Source: an uncultured Atopobiaceae bacterium
GTDB taxonomy: Bacteria > Actinomycetota > Coriobacteriia > Coriobacteriales > Atopobiaceae
Assembly (NCBI GenBank): GCA_934792625.1
Contig: CAKVON010000012.1
Location: 1-38,585 of the forward strand
DNA length: 38,585 nucleotides
Direction: 5' to 3'
Made by a program: the position numbers and the translations under genes. Shown here piece by piece: positions 8,376 through 16,628 of this stretch (positions within the stretch are counted from its first letter, which is position 1; every line of letters starts with the position of its first letter). Under the pieces are notes generated by a model. It was not told the DNA's origin. It saw nothing but the letters and a program-made list of their open reading frames with translations, and did no database searches.

Positions 8376-8473
8376 CACAACCCCACGACCTCGCGGCTGG
8401 GCGCCACGAGATAGGCACGGCCCCCGCCGCGTTGCTACCATGGTCCGTACGAGACGCGAGCGAGGGGACTGAC

Positions 8474-10696
8474 ATGGCCAAGCACACAGGCGGCAAGGCG
8501 GGCGCGCCCGAGCGTCCTTCTCGGCAGGCTTTCCTGCCCGTCTCGCGCGCCGACATGGACGAGCGCGGCTGGGACCGGTGCGACTTCGTCTACGTCTGCG
8601 GCGACGCCTACGTCGACCACCCCAGCTTCGGCATGTCGATCGTCACCCGCACGCTCGAGGCGCACGGCTTCCGCGTGGGCGTGATCTGCCAGCCCGACTG
8701 GAACGACCCGGACAGCGTCTCGGCACTGGGCGAGCCGCGCCTGGCCTTCCTGGTGAGCGCGGGCAACATGGACTCGATGGTCAACCACTACACTGTGGCC
8801 AAGCGCCGCCGCGGCAAGGACTTCTACTCCCCCGGCGGCAAGACGGGCATGCGCCCCGACCACGCCTGCGTCGTCTACGGAAACCTAATACGCCGCAGCT
8901 ACAAGCACGTGCCGATCCTGATGGGCGGCGTCGAGGCGAGCCTGCGTCGCCTTGCCCACTACGACTACTGGTCCGACTCGCTCAAGCGCTCCGTCCTTCT
9001 GGACTCGGGCGCCGACATGATCTTGTACGGCATGGGCGAGAAGTCCATCGTCGAGGTCGCGGAGGCCCTGGACTCGGGCCTTCCCGTCAACCAGATCACC
9101 TGGATCGCGGGCACGGTCTACCGCACGCGCACGACCGACGACCTCGTCGATTACGAGACGCTGCCCGCATACGACGAGCTACGGCGCGACCGGATGGCCT
9201 ACGCGCGCAGCTTTGCCGTCCAGTACCGCAACATGGACTCGATCACCGCGCATTGCCTGGTTGAGCCCTACCCCGACGACAACCTGCTGGTGGTGCAGAA
9301 CCCGCCTCAGCCGCCCCTGACCACCCCCGAGCTCGACGCCGTCTACGAGCTGCCCTACGCCCGCGCCTGGCACCCCGACTACGACGCGGCCGGCGGCGTG
9401 CCCGCCTTCGACTTCGACGAGGTGCGCTTCTCGATAGCGGCCAACCGCGGCTGCTTCGGCGAGTGCAGCTTCTGCGCGATCACCTTCCACCAGGGCCGCG
9501 TCCTGCAGGTGCGCAGCCACGACAGCATCATGCGCGAGGCCGAGGCGCTCACGCACGACCCCAGCTTCAAGGGCTACATCACCGACGTCGGGGGCCCGAC
9601 GGCGAACTTCGGCCGCCCCGCCTGCGACAAGCAGGCCACCCGCGGCGTGTGCTCCAACCGCCGCTGCATGTGGCCGACCATCTGCAAGAACATGGTCGTC
9701 GAGGAGGACTCCTACGCACGTCTGCTGCGCGATTTGCGCCAGCTTCCCGGCGTGAAGAAGGTCTTCGTCCGCAGCGGCGTGCGCTTCGACTACACCCTGG
9801 CCGACAAGTCCGACGAGTTTTTGGACGAGCTCGTCCAGCACCACGTGTCGGGCCAGCTGCGCCTGGCGCCCGAGCACGTGAGCGACACGGTGCTCGCCGC
9901 CATGGGCAAGCCGCCGCGCTCGGTCTACGAGGCGTTCTGCCGCCGCTTCGAGCGCGTGACGCGCGCGGCCGGGCTCGAGCAGTACGTCGTGCCGTACCTC
10001 ATCTCCAGCCACCCCGGCTCCACCATGAAGGAGGCCGTCGAGCTGGCCGAGGCAGTCCGCGACATGGGCTACATGCCCGAGCAGGTGCAGGACTTCTACC
10101 CCACCCCCTCGACCATGAGCACGTGCATGTTCTACACGGGCGTCGACCCGCGCACGATGGAGCCGATCTACGTGCCGCGCGACCCCCGCGAGAAGGCCAT
10201 GCAACGAGCCCTGATCCAGTACCGCAAGCCCGAGAACTGGCACCTGGTGCGTGAGGCCCTTCGCCGCGCGGGCCGCGAGGACCTGGTCGGGTTCGGCCCC
10301 AAGTGCCTCATCCGCCCCTACCCGCCCAAGGACGCGGGTGCCGACGGGCGCGGCGGCAGGGGCGCGGCAGGCGGCAAGGGCTCAGCCGGCGGGCACGGGC
10401 AGCGCGCGGGCAAGGGCTCGGCGTCCGGCAAGGGTCGCGGCGGCAAGGGCTCGGCGTCCGGCAAGGGTCGCGGCGGCAAGGGCTCGGCCGCGGTTGGCGG
10501 ACCCAAGGGTCGTGGCGGCAAACCCGCGCCTGGTGGCGGCCACAATCCCAGTGGGATGCCCAAGGGCCCGAAGGGTCCGGGCAGCCCGAAGGGACCCAAG
10601 GGACCCAAGGGCATGAGCCGATCGCAGAACGCCGCCGCGCGCAACCGCGCCGCACAGGGCCGCCAGGGGGCCAACCGCGGCGGGCATCGCCACTAG
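8474..10696 (+). CDS. YgiQ-family radical SAM protein with Gly/Lys-rich tail
   Basis: A 740-residue member of the UPF0313/YgiQ family. The N-terminal third begins FLPVSRADMDERGWDRCDFV, the family's conserved opening; the radical SAM cluster is Cys-x3-Cys-x2-Cys in NRGCFGECSFCAITFHQGR, near residue 325. The exact reaction is not established for the family. From about residue 625 the protein becomes low-complexity, rich in Gly, Lys, Ser, Pro and Arg (GKGSASGKGRGGKGSASGKG), a disordered, probably nucleic-acid-binding tail; E. coli YgiQ also has a basic tail, but this one is long. ATG at 8474 preceded by GAGGGG. The open frame extends far upstream but overlaps the ATPase gene and is not coding there. 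Confidence 0.9.
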   Translation: MAKHTGGKAGAPERPSRQAFLPVSRADMDERGWDRCDFVYVCGDAYVDHPSFGMSIVTRTLEAHGFRVGVICQPDWNDPDSVSALGEPRLAFLVSAGNMDSMVNHYTVAKRRRGKDFYSPGGKTGMRPDHACVVYGNLIRRSYKHVPILMGGVEASLRRLAHYDYWSDSLKRSVLLDSGADMILYGMGEKSIVEVAEALDSGLPVNQITWIAGTVYRTRTTDDLVDYETLPAYDELRRDRMAYARSFAVQYRNMDSITAHCLVEPYPDDNLLVVQNPPQPPLTTPELDAVYELPYARAWHPDYDAAGGVPAFDFDEVRFSIAANRGCFGECSFCAITFHQGRVLQVRSHDSIMREAEALTHDPSFKGYITDVGGPTANFGRPACDKQATRGVCSNRRCMWPTICKNMVVEEDSYARLLRDLRQLPGVKKVFVRSGVRFDYTLADKSDEFLDELVQHHVSGQLRLAPEHVSDTVLAAMGKPPRSVYEAFCRRFERVTRAAGLEQYVVPYLISSHPGSTMKEAVELAEAVRDMGYMPEQVQDFYPTPSTMSTCMFYTGVDPRTMEPIYVPRDPREKAMQRALIQYRKPENWHLVREALRRAGREDLVGFGPKCLIRPYPPKDAGADGRGGRGAAGGKGSAGGHGQRAGKGSASGKGRGGKGSASGKGRGGKGSAAVGGPKGRGGKPAPGGGHNPSGMPKGPKGPGSPKGPKGPKGMSRSQNAAARNRAAQGRQGANRGGHRH
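10409..10488 (+). repeat. 33-base tandem repeat (2.4 copies) in the ygiQ-like gene
   Basis: Two identical 33-base units (10409-10441 and 10442-10474) and a 14-base partial copy encode GKGSASGKGRG repeats in the disordered tail. Identity at every base implies recent duplication, so length may vary between strains. Confidence 0.85.
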
Positions 10697-10719
10697 ACGG
10701 GTGGCGTCGCGGCTCGCGC

Positions 10720-12156
10720 CTACCCCAGGGTGACCGCGTCGGCGCCGTCGATCACGACGTTGGCCGAGAGGAACGCGCGCAGGGCCGCCTCGCCCAGGGC
10801 CACGTCGGCCACGCCCGCCGTCTCGAAGCAGGAGTGCATGGCCAGCTGGGGCAGGCCCACGTCGACGGCGTGCATGCTCACCTGCATGTTGGACAGGTTG
10901 CCCAGGGTCGAGCCACCCGCCATGTCGGAGCGATTGGCGAAGACCTGGTGCGGCACGCCGGCGTCGTCGAGGATCGCCGCGAACACGGCACGACTGAACG
11001 CGTCGGTGCAGTAGTGCTGGTTGGCGGCCTCCTTGATCGCGATGCCCCCGTTCAGACGGCACCTGTTGGCCTCGTCGTGCTTCTCGGCATGGTTGGGGTG
11101 GACGGCGTGGGCGTTGTCGCAGCTCACGAGCATCGAGCGGGACAGGGCGCGCAGGTGCTGCTCGCGCGTCAGGCCCAAACGGCCGCTCACGCGCGACAGG
11201 GTGTCGCGCAGAAGGGTCGACATGGCGCCCTGCTTGGTGTTGGAGCCGACCTCCTCGTTGTCGAAGATGGCCACGACGCTGACCGAACGGTCGTTGTCAG
11301 ACGCCACGAGCGCGCGAAGGGCCACGTAGGCGCACATGAGGTCGTCGAGCCTGGGCGCCGAGACAAACTCCGACGCCTCGCCCCACACCAGCGGCCGCTG
11401 GCGGTTGACCAGAAACAGGTCCCTGGCGAGAAGTGCGTCCGGCTCGCAGCCGGCCTCGCGGGCGACCATCCGGTCGAACGCGCCGGCGGAAAGGGCGCCG
11501 GCGGACATGACGGGGCACAGGTCCACCTGGCGGTTGGGCGAGAAGGACTCGTTGACCGAGTGGTCCAGGTGGATGGCCAGGCTCGGGATGACGGCGATGT
11601 CGCGGTCGGGCGCGACCAGGCGGCTCTCGACGCGCGCGCCGTCGCGCACCAGGGCGCGGCCGGCGACCGAGAGGGGTCGGTCGAACCAGGTGTGGTCGAT
11701 CATGCCGCCGTAGGCCTCGACGTCCAGACGCAGGTAGCCCTCGGGCCCGGACAGCTCGGGCGAGGCCTTGACCTTGAACGTCGGCGAGTCGCTGTGGGCG
11801 GCCAGCAGCTGGAAGTGGTAGCCCGCCGTGGGGTCGACGCCAGCCGCGGGGTCGGCCGCGGCCGCGTCGCCCAGCGCGTTCGCGCCCACGCGGAACGCGA
11901 CGATGCTCGAGTTGTTGCGCGTGACGTAGTAGCTCCCGCCCGGCTCGACGTCCCAGGCGTCGCCCTCGCGCAGGGGCACGAAGCCCGCCTCGGCCAGGCG
12001 ACGCTCGCAGGCGGCAACGGCGTGGAAGGCGCTCGGGCTCTCGGCGACGAAGTCGCACAGGCCGCGGGCGGCCTCGACGTCGGCGGCGGTCGGCTTCACG
12101 GCGGTGGCGTCGGTCGCGGCGGTGGTGGCGACCTCATGGTTCTTCTCGGCAGTCAT
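10720..12156 (-). CDS. M18-family aminopeptidase
   Basis: A 478-residue dinuclear zinc aminopeptidase that removes N-terminal, often acidic, residues from peptides in the cytoplasm. Family blocks seen in order: AAHSDSPTFKVK (first metal-ligand His), the segment with DDLMCAYVAL, DNEEVGSNTKQGA (acidic catalytic/metal residues), SCDNAHAVHPNHAEKHD, SDMAGGSTLGNLSN, and LPQLAMHSCFETAG (C-terminal His ligand). The first 25 residues are an Ala/Thr-rich extension. ATG at 12156 has GGAGGAAA at good spacing. It follows the flavin reductase-like gene by nine bases and is probably co-transcribed. Converges with the ygiQ-like gene, only 23 bases apart and with no obvious terminator. Confidence 0.93.
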   Translation of the reverse strand: MTAEKNHEVATTAATDATAVKPTAADVEAARGLCDFVAESPSAFHAVAACERRLAEAGFVPLREGDAWDVEPGGSYYVTRNNSSIVAFRVGANALGDAAAADPAAGVDPTAGYHFQLLAAHSDSPTFKVKASPELSGPEGYLRLDVEAYGGMIDHTWFDRPLSVAGRALVRDGARVESRLVAPDRDIAVIPSLAIHLDHSVNESFSPNRQVDLCPVMSAGALSAGAFDRMVAREAGCEPDALLARDLFLVNRQRPLVWGEASEFVSAPRLDDLMCAYVALRALVASDNDRSVSVVAIFDNEEVGSNTKQGAMSTLLRDTLSRVSGRLGLTREQHLRALSRSMLVSCDNAHAVHPNHAEKHDEANRCRLNGGIAIKEAANQHYCTDAFSRAVFAAILDDAGVPHQVFANRSDMAGGSTLGNLSNMQVSMHAVDVGLPQLAMHSCFETAGVADVALGEAALRAFLSANVVIDGADAVTLG

Positions 12157-12165
12157 GGTTTCCTC

Positions 12166-12690
12166 CTAATCGGCGACGAGGACGCGCTCGACCTCGGCGA
12201 CGTACATGGTGTGGTAGTCGGGGTCATCCGACCCCGCGAACTCGGGATAGTGGTCGGCGGCGGGGGCCGGGTCCAGCATGCACTCGGGGCGGATGTCGTC
12301 GGCATACAGCTTGCGGCACACGAACACCATGTTAGCCTCGGCAAACGCGCAGGTCCCGTCCATGAAGACGGGCGTGAAGCCGACCTCGGCCACCTTGTCG
12401 GCGTCGCGGCCGCTCTTGGCGCCCAGAACGCCCAGCGCGCGCCTGTGCCCGGGCGCGTAGAACGAGACGGTGAAACGCTCGGCGGCGTCGACGAAGGCCT
12501 TGGTGTGGCGGGAGGGGCGGATGTAGACGGTCACGACGTCGCGGCCCCACAAGGTACCCATCTGGCCCCAGCTGACCGTCATGGTGTTGAGGCCGGACTC
12601 GTCGCCGGCCGTGACCAGGGCCCAGTCGCTGCCGAACCTGGTAAACGGGTTGAGGCTCAGCCCCCGGATGTCGATCTCGCGAAACGCCAT
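12166..12690 (-). CDS. Flavin reductase-like FMN-binding protein
   Basis: A 174-residue protein with a flavin-reductase-like split-barrel pattern: WALVTAGDESGLNTMTVSWGQMGTLWG near the N-terminus is the typical FMN-binding stretch, followed by VVTVYIRPSRHTKAFVDA and FTVSFY. Members reduce flavin with NAD(P)H or act as FMN oxidoreductases; the partner is unknown. The start chosen is ATG at 12690, with GGAGGAAATCC before it; the frame stays open to 12834 but that part lies in the promoter region. First gene of a pair with the M18 aminopeptidase, divergent from the molybdenum hydroxylase genes. Confidence 0.87.
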   Translation of the reverse strand: MAFREIDIRGLSLNPFTRFGSDWALVTAGDESGLNTMTVSWGQMGTLWGRDVVTVYIRPSRHTKAFVDAAERFTVSFYAPGHRRALGVLGAKSGRDADKVAEVGFTPVFMDGTCAFAEANMVFVCRKLYADDIRPECMLDPAPAADHYPEFAGSDDPDYHTMYVAEVERVLVAD

Positions 12691-12742
12691 GGATTTCCTC
12701 CTGTCGCCACGCGCGGCCCACGGGTCGCGCACACCTTCCCAC

Positions 12743-12750
12743 ACTATACT
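12743..12750. promoter_or_regulatory. Possible divergent -10 elements
   Basis: ACTATACT holds TATACT (plus, 12745-12750) and, on the other strand, TATAGT (12743-12748), midway between the flavin reductase-like gene and the FAD-subunit gene. No good -35 box is seen on either side, so the call is tentative. Confidence 0.4.
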
Positions 12751-12785
12751 GTCGAGAAGAACGTGCACGTCGGGAAGGAGACGCG

Positions 12786-13571
12786 ATGCTGAGGTTCGAG
12801 CGCTACGAGACGCCCGAAACGCCGCAGGCGGCATACGAGCTGTTGCAGGAAACGAGGGGCGCCACCGTCATCGGCGGCATGATGTGGCTTAGGCTCGCCA
12901 GCCGCGTCGCCCCCATGGGAATCGACCTGTCTCGCTGCGGGCTCGACAAGATCGAGCACGAGGGCGGCGAGTGGCGGATCGGCGCCATGGTCACCCTCGA
13001 GCGCCTGAGCGCGCACACGGGCTTTGCCGAGGCCACGCGCGGCTGCTTCACGCAAGGCGTGCGCGACATCGTGGGCGCGCAGTTCCGCAACCTCGCGACC
13101 GTGGGCGGCAGCGTCTACGCGCGCATGGGCTTCTCGGACATCCTGACCGCGCTTCTGCCCCTGGACTGCGACGTCGAGCTGGTGGGCGCGGGCAGGGTCG
13201 GGCTCGCCGAGTTCGCGGCGAAGGGCGCCCCCAAGGACGTGCTGACGCACGTGGTCGTGCGCGACCACGACTACCGCGCGCGCTTCGAGAGCGTGCGCAA
13301 CTCCGCCACGGACTTCTCGGCGGTCAACGCCTGCGCCGCGCTGTGGGACGGACGCTGGCGCGTCGCCGTGGGCGCGCGCCCGTCGCGCGCCACGCTCGTG
13401 GGCGAGGGCGGCGTCGCCCTGCCCGAGCACTTCTCGGCAGACGAGCTCGAGGCACTTCTCGCCAGCGTCGCCGGGGTCAAGTTCGGCGACGACCGCCGCG
13501 CTTCCGCGGCATACCGCGCCCAGGTGGCGCCCGTCCTGGTTCGCCGCGCCATCGAGGAGGCACTCGCATGA
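12786..13571 (+). CDS. Molybdenum hydroxylase FAD-binding subunit (xanthine dehydrogenase family)
   Basis: A 261-residue FAD subunit that passes electrons from the iron-sulfur clusters to NAD+ or another acceptor. It has the FAD_binding_5 pattern: TVIGGMMWL near residue 30 (equivalent to the VGGGTDL segment) and NLATVGGSVYARMGFSDILTALL near 105-125 (pyrophosphate-binding loop), then the CO-dehydrogenase flavoprotein C-terminal domain. ATG at 12786 follows AAGGAG. Its TGA overlaps the next ATG in ATGA (13568-13571), so the two are translationally coupled subunits of one enzyme. Confidence 0.9.
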   Translation: MLRFERYETPETPQAAYELLQETRGATVIGGMMWLRLASRVAPMGIDLSRCGLDKIEHEGGEWRIGAMVTLERLSAHTGFAEATRGCFTQGVRDIVGAQFRNLATVGGSVYARMGFSDILTALLPLDCDVELVGAGRVGLAEFAAKGAPKDVLTHVVVRDHDYRARFESVRNSATDFSAVNACAALWDGRWRVAVGARPSRATLVGEGGVALPEHFSADELEALLASVAGVKFGDDRRASAAYRAQVAPVLVRRAIEEALA

Positions 13572-16432
13572 TCACCCTGACCCTCAACGGCCGCGAGGTC
13601 ACCTCCGACGTCTCGCCCGACACCACGCTGTTCGACTTCTGCCGCACGCACGGCCTCAAGTCGGTCAAGTGCGGCTGCGAGACGAGCAACTGCGGCCTGT
13701 GCACCGTGTGGCTCGACGGCAAGCCCGTCCTGTCCTGCTCCGTCATGATGGGCCGCGTGGACGGCCACGAGGTCACGACCCTCGAGGCCTTGCAGGCCGA
13801 GTCGGCCGAGTTCGCCCGCTGCATGGCGGAGGAGGGCGCCGAGCAGTGCGGCTTCTGCTCGCCCGGCCTCGTGATGGCCGTGCTTGCGCTGGACCGCGAC
13901 TTCCCCGACGCCGACGAGCAGACCATCCGTCGCGAGCTGTCGAACAACCTGTGCCGTTGCTCGGGCTACGCGGGCCAGATGCGCGCCATCCGCCGCTTCC
14001 TGGCACGCAGGCACAACGCCGACGGCCGGGTGGCCGACGTCGTCGACTCCACCGTCGAGAACGCCCGCTCGATCGCCGAGCGCGGTGGCCAGGTCGACGG
14101 CGCCGAGCGTGGGGAGACGCTGTCGCGCCCCGTGGTCAAGAAGGACGCCGCGTCGCTTCTGGCGGGCAAGCCCGTCTACGCGGGCGACCTGGCGCCGGAC
14201 GACGCGCTGGTCGTGAAGATGGTCCGCTCCCGCGAGGCCCACGCGCGCGTGACCTCGATCGACTGCGAGGCCGCGCGCGCCCTGGAGGGCGTGGTGGCCG
14301 TGTTCACCCCCGATGACGTCCCGCACACCCGCTACACCCTGGCGGGCCAGTCGCTCCTCGAGTCGAGCCCGTACGACACCGCGATCCTGGACACCACCGT
14401 ACGCTACGTCGGCGACGAGGTCGCCATGGTCGTCGCCGAGAGCGAGCGCGTGGCCGAGGACGCCGTGCGCCTGGTCAAGGTCACCTACGAGAAGCTCCCC
14501 GCCATCGTCGACATGGAGCAGTCCCTGGACAGCGACGTCGTCATCCACGACGAGGACGACTGGAGGTACGGCTCGGACGAGTCGGGCGACCCCAAGCGCA
14601 ACCTCGTCGCGCACGGCGGCCACGAGTACGGAGACGTCGAGGCGGCGCTGGCCGCGGCCGACGTCGTGATCGAGCGCAGCTACCACACGCAGGCCACCCA
14701 GCAGGCCATGATGGAGCCCATGACGTCGTACGCCTACGTCGACGCCTTCGACCGCCTGACCGTGGTCAGCTCCACCCAGGTCCCGTTCCACATCCGCCGC
14801 CAGGTGTCCAACGCCCTGCAGATCCCGCAGTCGCGCGTGCGCGTGGTCAAGCCCCGCGTGGGCGGTGGCTTCGGCGCGAAGCAGACGGGGCACAACGAGG
14901 TCTTCTCGGCATTCGCGGCCCTCAAGACCGGACGCCCCTGCAAGTGCGTCTACACGCGCGAGGAGACCATGTCGTGCTCCAACACGCGCCACGAGATGAG
15001 GATGGACGTGCGCGTCGGCGCCATGCGCGACGGCACGATCACCGGCATCGACCTGTACACGCTCTCCAACGCCGGCGCCTACGGCTACCACGGCCCCACC
15101 ACCATCTGGCTGGTGGGCGGCAAGGGCCTGAGCCTGTACAACCGCGCCGCGACGCGCTTTGCCTTCGACGTCGTCTACACCGACACGACTCCCGGAGGCG
15201 CCTACCGCGGCTACGGTGCCACGCAGGGCTGCTTCGCCGTCGAGTCCGCCCTCAACGAGCTGGCCGACGAGCTTGGCATGGACCCGGGCGAGCTGCGCCT
15301 GAAGAACCTGGTAAAGCCCGGCGAGAGGCTCCACCAGCTGGACGAGGAGCCCCTGTACAGCTGCCGCGCCGACGAGTGCCTCGAGCGCGCGATGGAGATG
15401 GTCGGCTGGAAGGACCGCCCGCTTCGCGAGGACCTGGGCGATAAGGTCCGCGGCATCGGCATGGCGCTGACCATGCAGGGCTCGGGCATCTCCAACGTCG
15501 ACATCGCCAGCGTCGACATCCGCCTGGCCGACGACGGCTTCTACCTGCTGTCCATTGGCGCCACCGACGTCGGCACCGGTGCCGACACGATTCTGGCCCA
15601 GATTGCGGCGGAGGTTCTGGGCTGCGACGTCGACCACGTGGTCACCAAGGGCGTCGACACCGACGTCTCCCCCTACGACACGGGCTCCTACGCCTCGTCG
15701 GGCACCTACACCTCCGGCGGGGCCGTCCTGCGCGCCGCCAACGAGCTGCGCGACGTCATCCGAGCGCAGGTCGCCAAGTGGTGGGGCGTGGACGTCGAGA
15801 AGGTCGAGTTCGGCGGCGGCCGCGTCTGGTGCGTCGAGCCGGCGGCCGACGGCGGCGAGCTCGCCATGAGCGTCGCCGAGGTCGCCAACCGCTCCATCGG
15901 CGTCGGCAACCAGCCCGGCTCGCTCACCGCGCATGCCTCCAACACCCAGCCGCAGTCGCCCCCGCCCTTCATCGCGGGCATCGCCGAGGTCGAGGTCGAC
16001 AAGACCACCGGCAAGGTCGAGCTAACCGACTACGCCGCCGTCGTCGACTGTGGCACGGTCATTAACTCGAACCTCGCGCGCATCCAGGCCGAGGGCGGCC
16101 TGGTGCAGGGCATCGGTATGGCGCTGTTCGAGGACGTCGCCGTCGACGCGCGCGGCCACCTCAAGACCAACAACTTCATGCAGTACAAGCTGCCCACCCG
16201 CATGGACGTGCCCGACGTCCGCGTCGAGTTCATGCCCAGCTTCGAGCCGACCGGCCCGTTCGGCGCCAAGTCCGTCGGCGAGGTCGTCATCAACACCCCC
16301 TCGCCCGCCATCGCCAGCGCCGTGGCCCACGCCACCGGCAACTACGTCCGCTCGCTGCCCATCACCCCCGAGAAGGCACTTCTCGGCGAGCCCGAGCCTG
16401 CCGAGAAGAACGCCGGGGCGGCCGAGGCCTAA
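13568..16432 (+). CDS. Fused [2Fe-2S] and molybdopterin subunit of a xanthine dehydrogenase-family hydroxylase
   Basis: A 954-residue fusion. Residues 1-80 are a plant-type ferredoxin (Cys37, 42, 45, 57), 85-150 a second [2Fe-2S] domain (Cys94, 97, 129, 131 in CGFC...CRC), and from about 195 to the end the Mo-cofactor domains. Visible Mo-site motifs are GGGFGAKQ near 432, GGAYRGYGATQG near 541 and GAKSVGE ending in Glu905, the residue that acts as base in the family. Small and large subunits are usually separate or all three fused; here small and large are joined while FAD is separate. The substrate may be a purine or another N-heterocycle or aldehyde and cannot be settled. The frame is open upstream to 12971 but that part overlaps the FAD gene. 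Confidence 0.92.
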   Translation: MITLTLNGREVTSDVSPDTTLFDFCRTHGLKSVKCGCETSNCGLCTVWLDGKPVLSCSVMMGRVDGHEVTTLEALQAESAEFARCMAEEGAEQCGFCSPGLVMAVLALDRDFPDADEQTIRRELSNNLCRCSGYAGQMRAIRRFLARRHNADGRVADVVDSTVENARSIAERGGQVDGAERGETLSRPVVKKDAASLLAGKPVYAGDLAPDDALVVKMVRSREAHARVTSIDCEAARALEGVVAVFTPDDVPHTRYTLAGQSLLESSPYDTAILDTTVRYVGDEVAMVVAESERVAEDAVRLVKVTYEKLPAIVDMEQSLDSDVVIHDEDDWRYGSDESGDPKRNLVAHGGHEYGDVEAALAAADVVIERSYHTQATQQAMMEPMTSYAYVDAFDRLTVVSSTQVPFHIRRQVSNALQIPQSRVRVVKPRVGGGFGAKQTGHNEVFSAFAALKTGRPCKCVYTREETMSCSNTRHEMRMDVRVGAMRDGTITGIDLYTLSNAGAYGYHGPTTIWLVGGKGLSLYNRAATRFAFDVVYTDTTPGGAYRGYGATQGCFAVESALNELADELGMDPGELRLKNLVKPGERLHQLDEEPLYSCRADECLERAMEMVGWKDRPLREDLGDKVRGIGMALTMQGSGISNVDIASVDIRLADDGFYLLSIGATDVGTGADTILAQIAAEVLGCDVDHVVTKGVDTDVSPYDTGSYASSGTYTSGGAVLRAANELRDVIRAQVAKWWGVDVEKVEFGGGRVWCVEPAADGGELAMSVAEVANRSIGVGNQPGSLTAHASNTQPQSPPPFIAGIAEVEVDKTTGKVELTDYAAVVDCGTVINSNLARIQAEGGLVQGIGMALFEDVAVDARGHLKTNNFMQYKLPTRMDVPDVRVEFMPSFEPTGPFGAKSVGEVVINTPSPAIASAVAHATGNYVRSLPITPEKALLGEPEPAEKNAGAAEA
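16376..16408. repeat. Inverted pair of the dispersed motif inside the 3' end of the hydroxylase gene
   Basis: GCACTTCTCGGC (16376-16387) and GCCGAGAAG (16400-16408) face each other with a 12-base loop and could form a nine-base stem. The stretch encodes the last residues of the enzyme (KALLGEPEPAEK). No T-run follows. Confidence 0.6.
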
Positions 16433-16467
16433 CGACGCCACGAAGCCAGGCAGACAATGCCCCGTAC

Positions 16468-16557
16468 ACGGGCCCCACGCTCGCTCCGCAGGTAGATGAC
16501 GTGGCAACCAATAGTTGCCACAAATTCCAACCAGAGTCGGTCGCGCGTGGGGCCCGT
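16468..16557. promoter_or_regulatory. Nested concentric dyads after the hydroxylase gene
   Basis: Outer arms ACGGGCCCCACGC (16468-16480) and its exact complement (16545-16557) enclose inner arms GTGGCAAC (16501-16508) and GTTGCCAC (16514-16521). The two dyads are nearly concentric. The right outer arm is followed by CTTTC, so the outer dyad may end the hydroxylase transcript; the inner dyad looks like a repressor operator for the HTH gene downstream. Confidence 0.6.
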
Positions 16558-16587
16558 CTTTCGTAGCGTGCCACATGAGGAGACGAC

Positions 16588-16610
16588 CACGGCGCCCCAC
16601 GGGCGCCGTG
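16588..16610 (+). promoter_or_regulatory. Leader hairpin just upstream of the HTH gene
   Basis: CACGGCGCC-CCACG-GGCGCCGTG is a perfect nine-base stem with a five-base loop that ends 18 bases before the start codon and about nine bases before the GGAAGGG ribosome binding site. It could modulate translation or be part of an attenuator. Confidence 0.5.
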
Positions 16611-16628
16611 CCCAAACAGGAAGGGAAC

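Noticed and set aside
8371..8439. Inverted GGTAGCA/TGCTACC between the ATPase and ygiQ-like genes
   Set aside because: Only seven bases with a 55-base gap and no T-run; could be chance in GC-rich DNA.
6300..8441. 713-residue minus-strand open frame
   Set aside because: Antisense to the P-type ATPase, whose catalytic motifs are unmistakable; composition (Asp, Val, Gly, His) is typical of a shadow frame.
10408..10488. Possible CRISPR-like array
   Set aside because: The repeats are directly adjacent, in frame and code for a Gly/Lys tail; there are no spacers.
12971..13567. Upstream extension of the hydroxylase large-subunit frame
   Set aside because: It overlaps the FAD-subunit gene out of frame; the ATG at 13568 coupled by ATGA gives the normal ferredoxin N-terminus.
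13271..15934. 887-residue minus-strand open frame
   Set aside because: Antisense to the molybdenum hydroxylase, no ribosome binding site and no family motifs.
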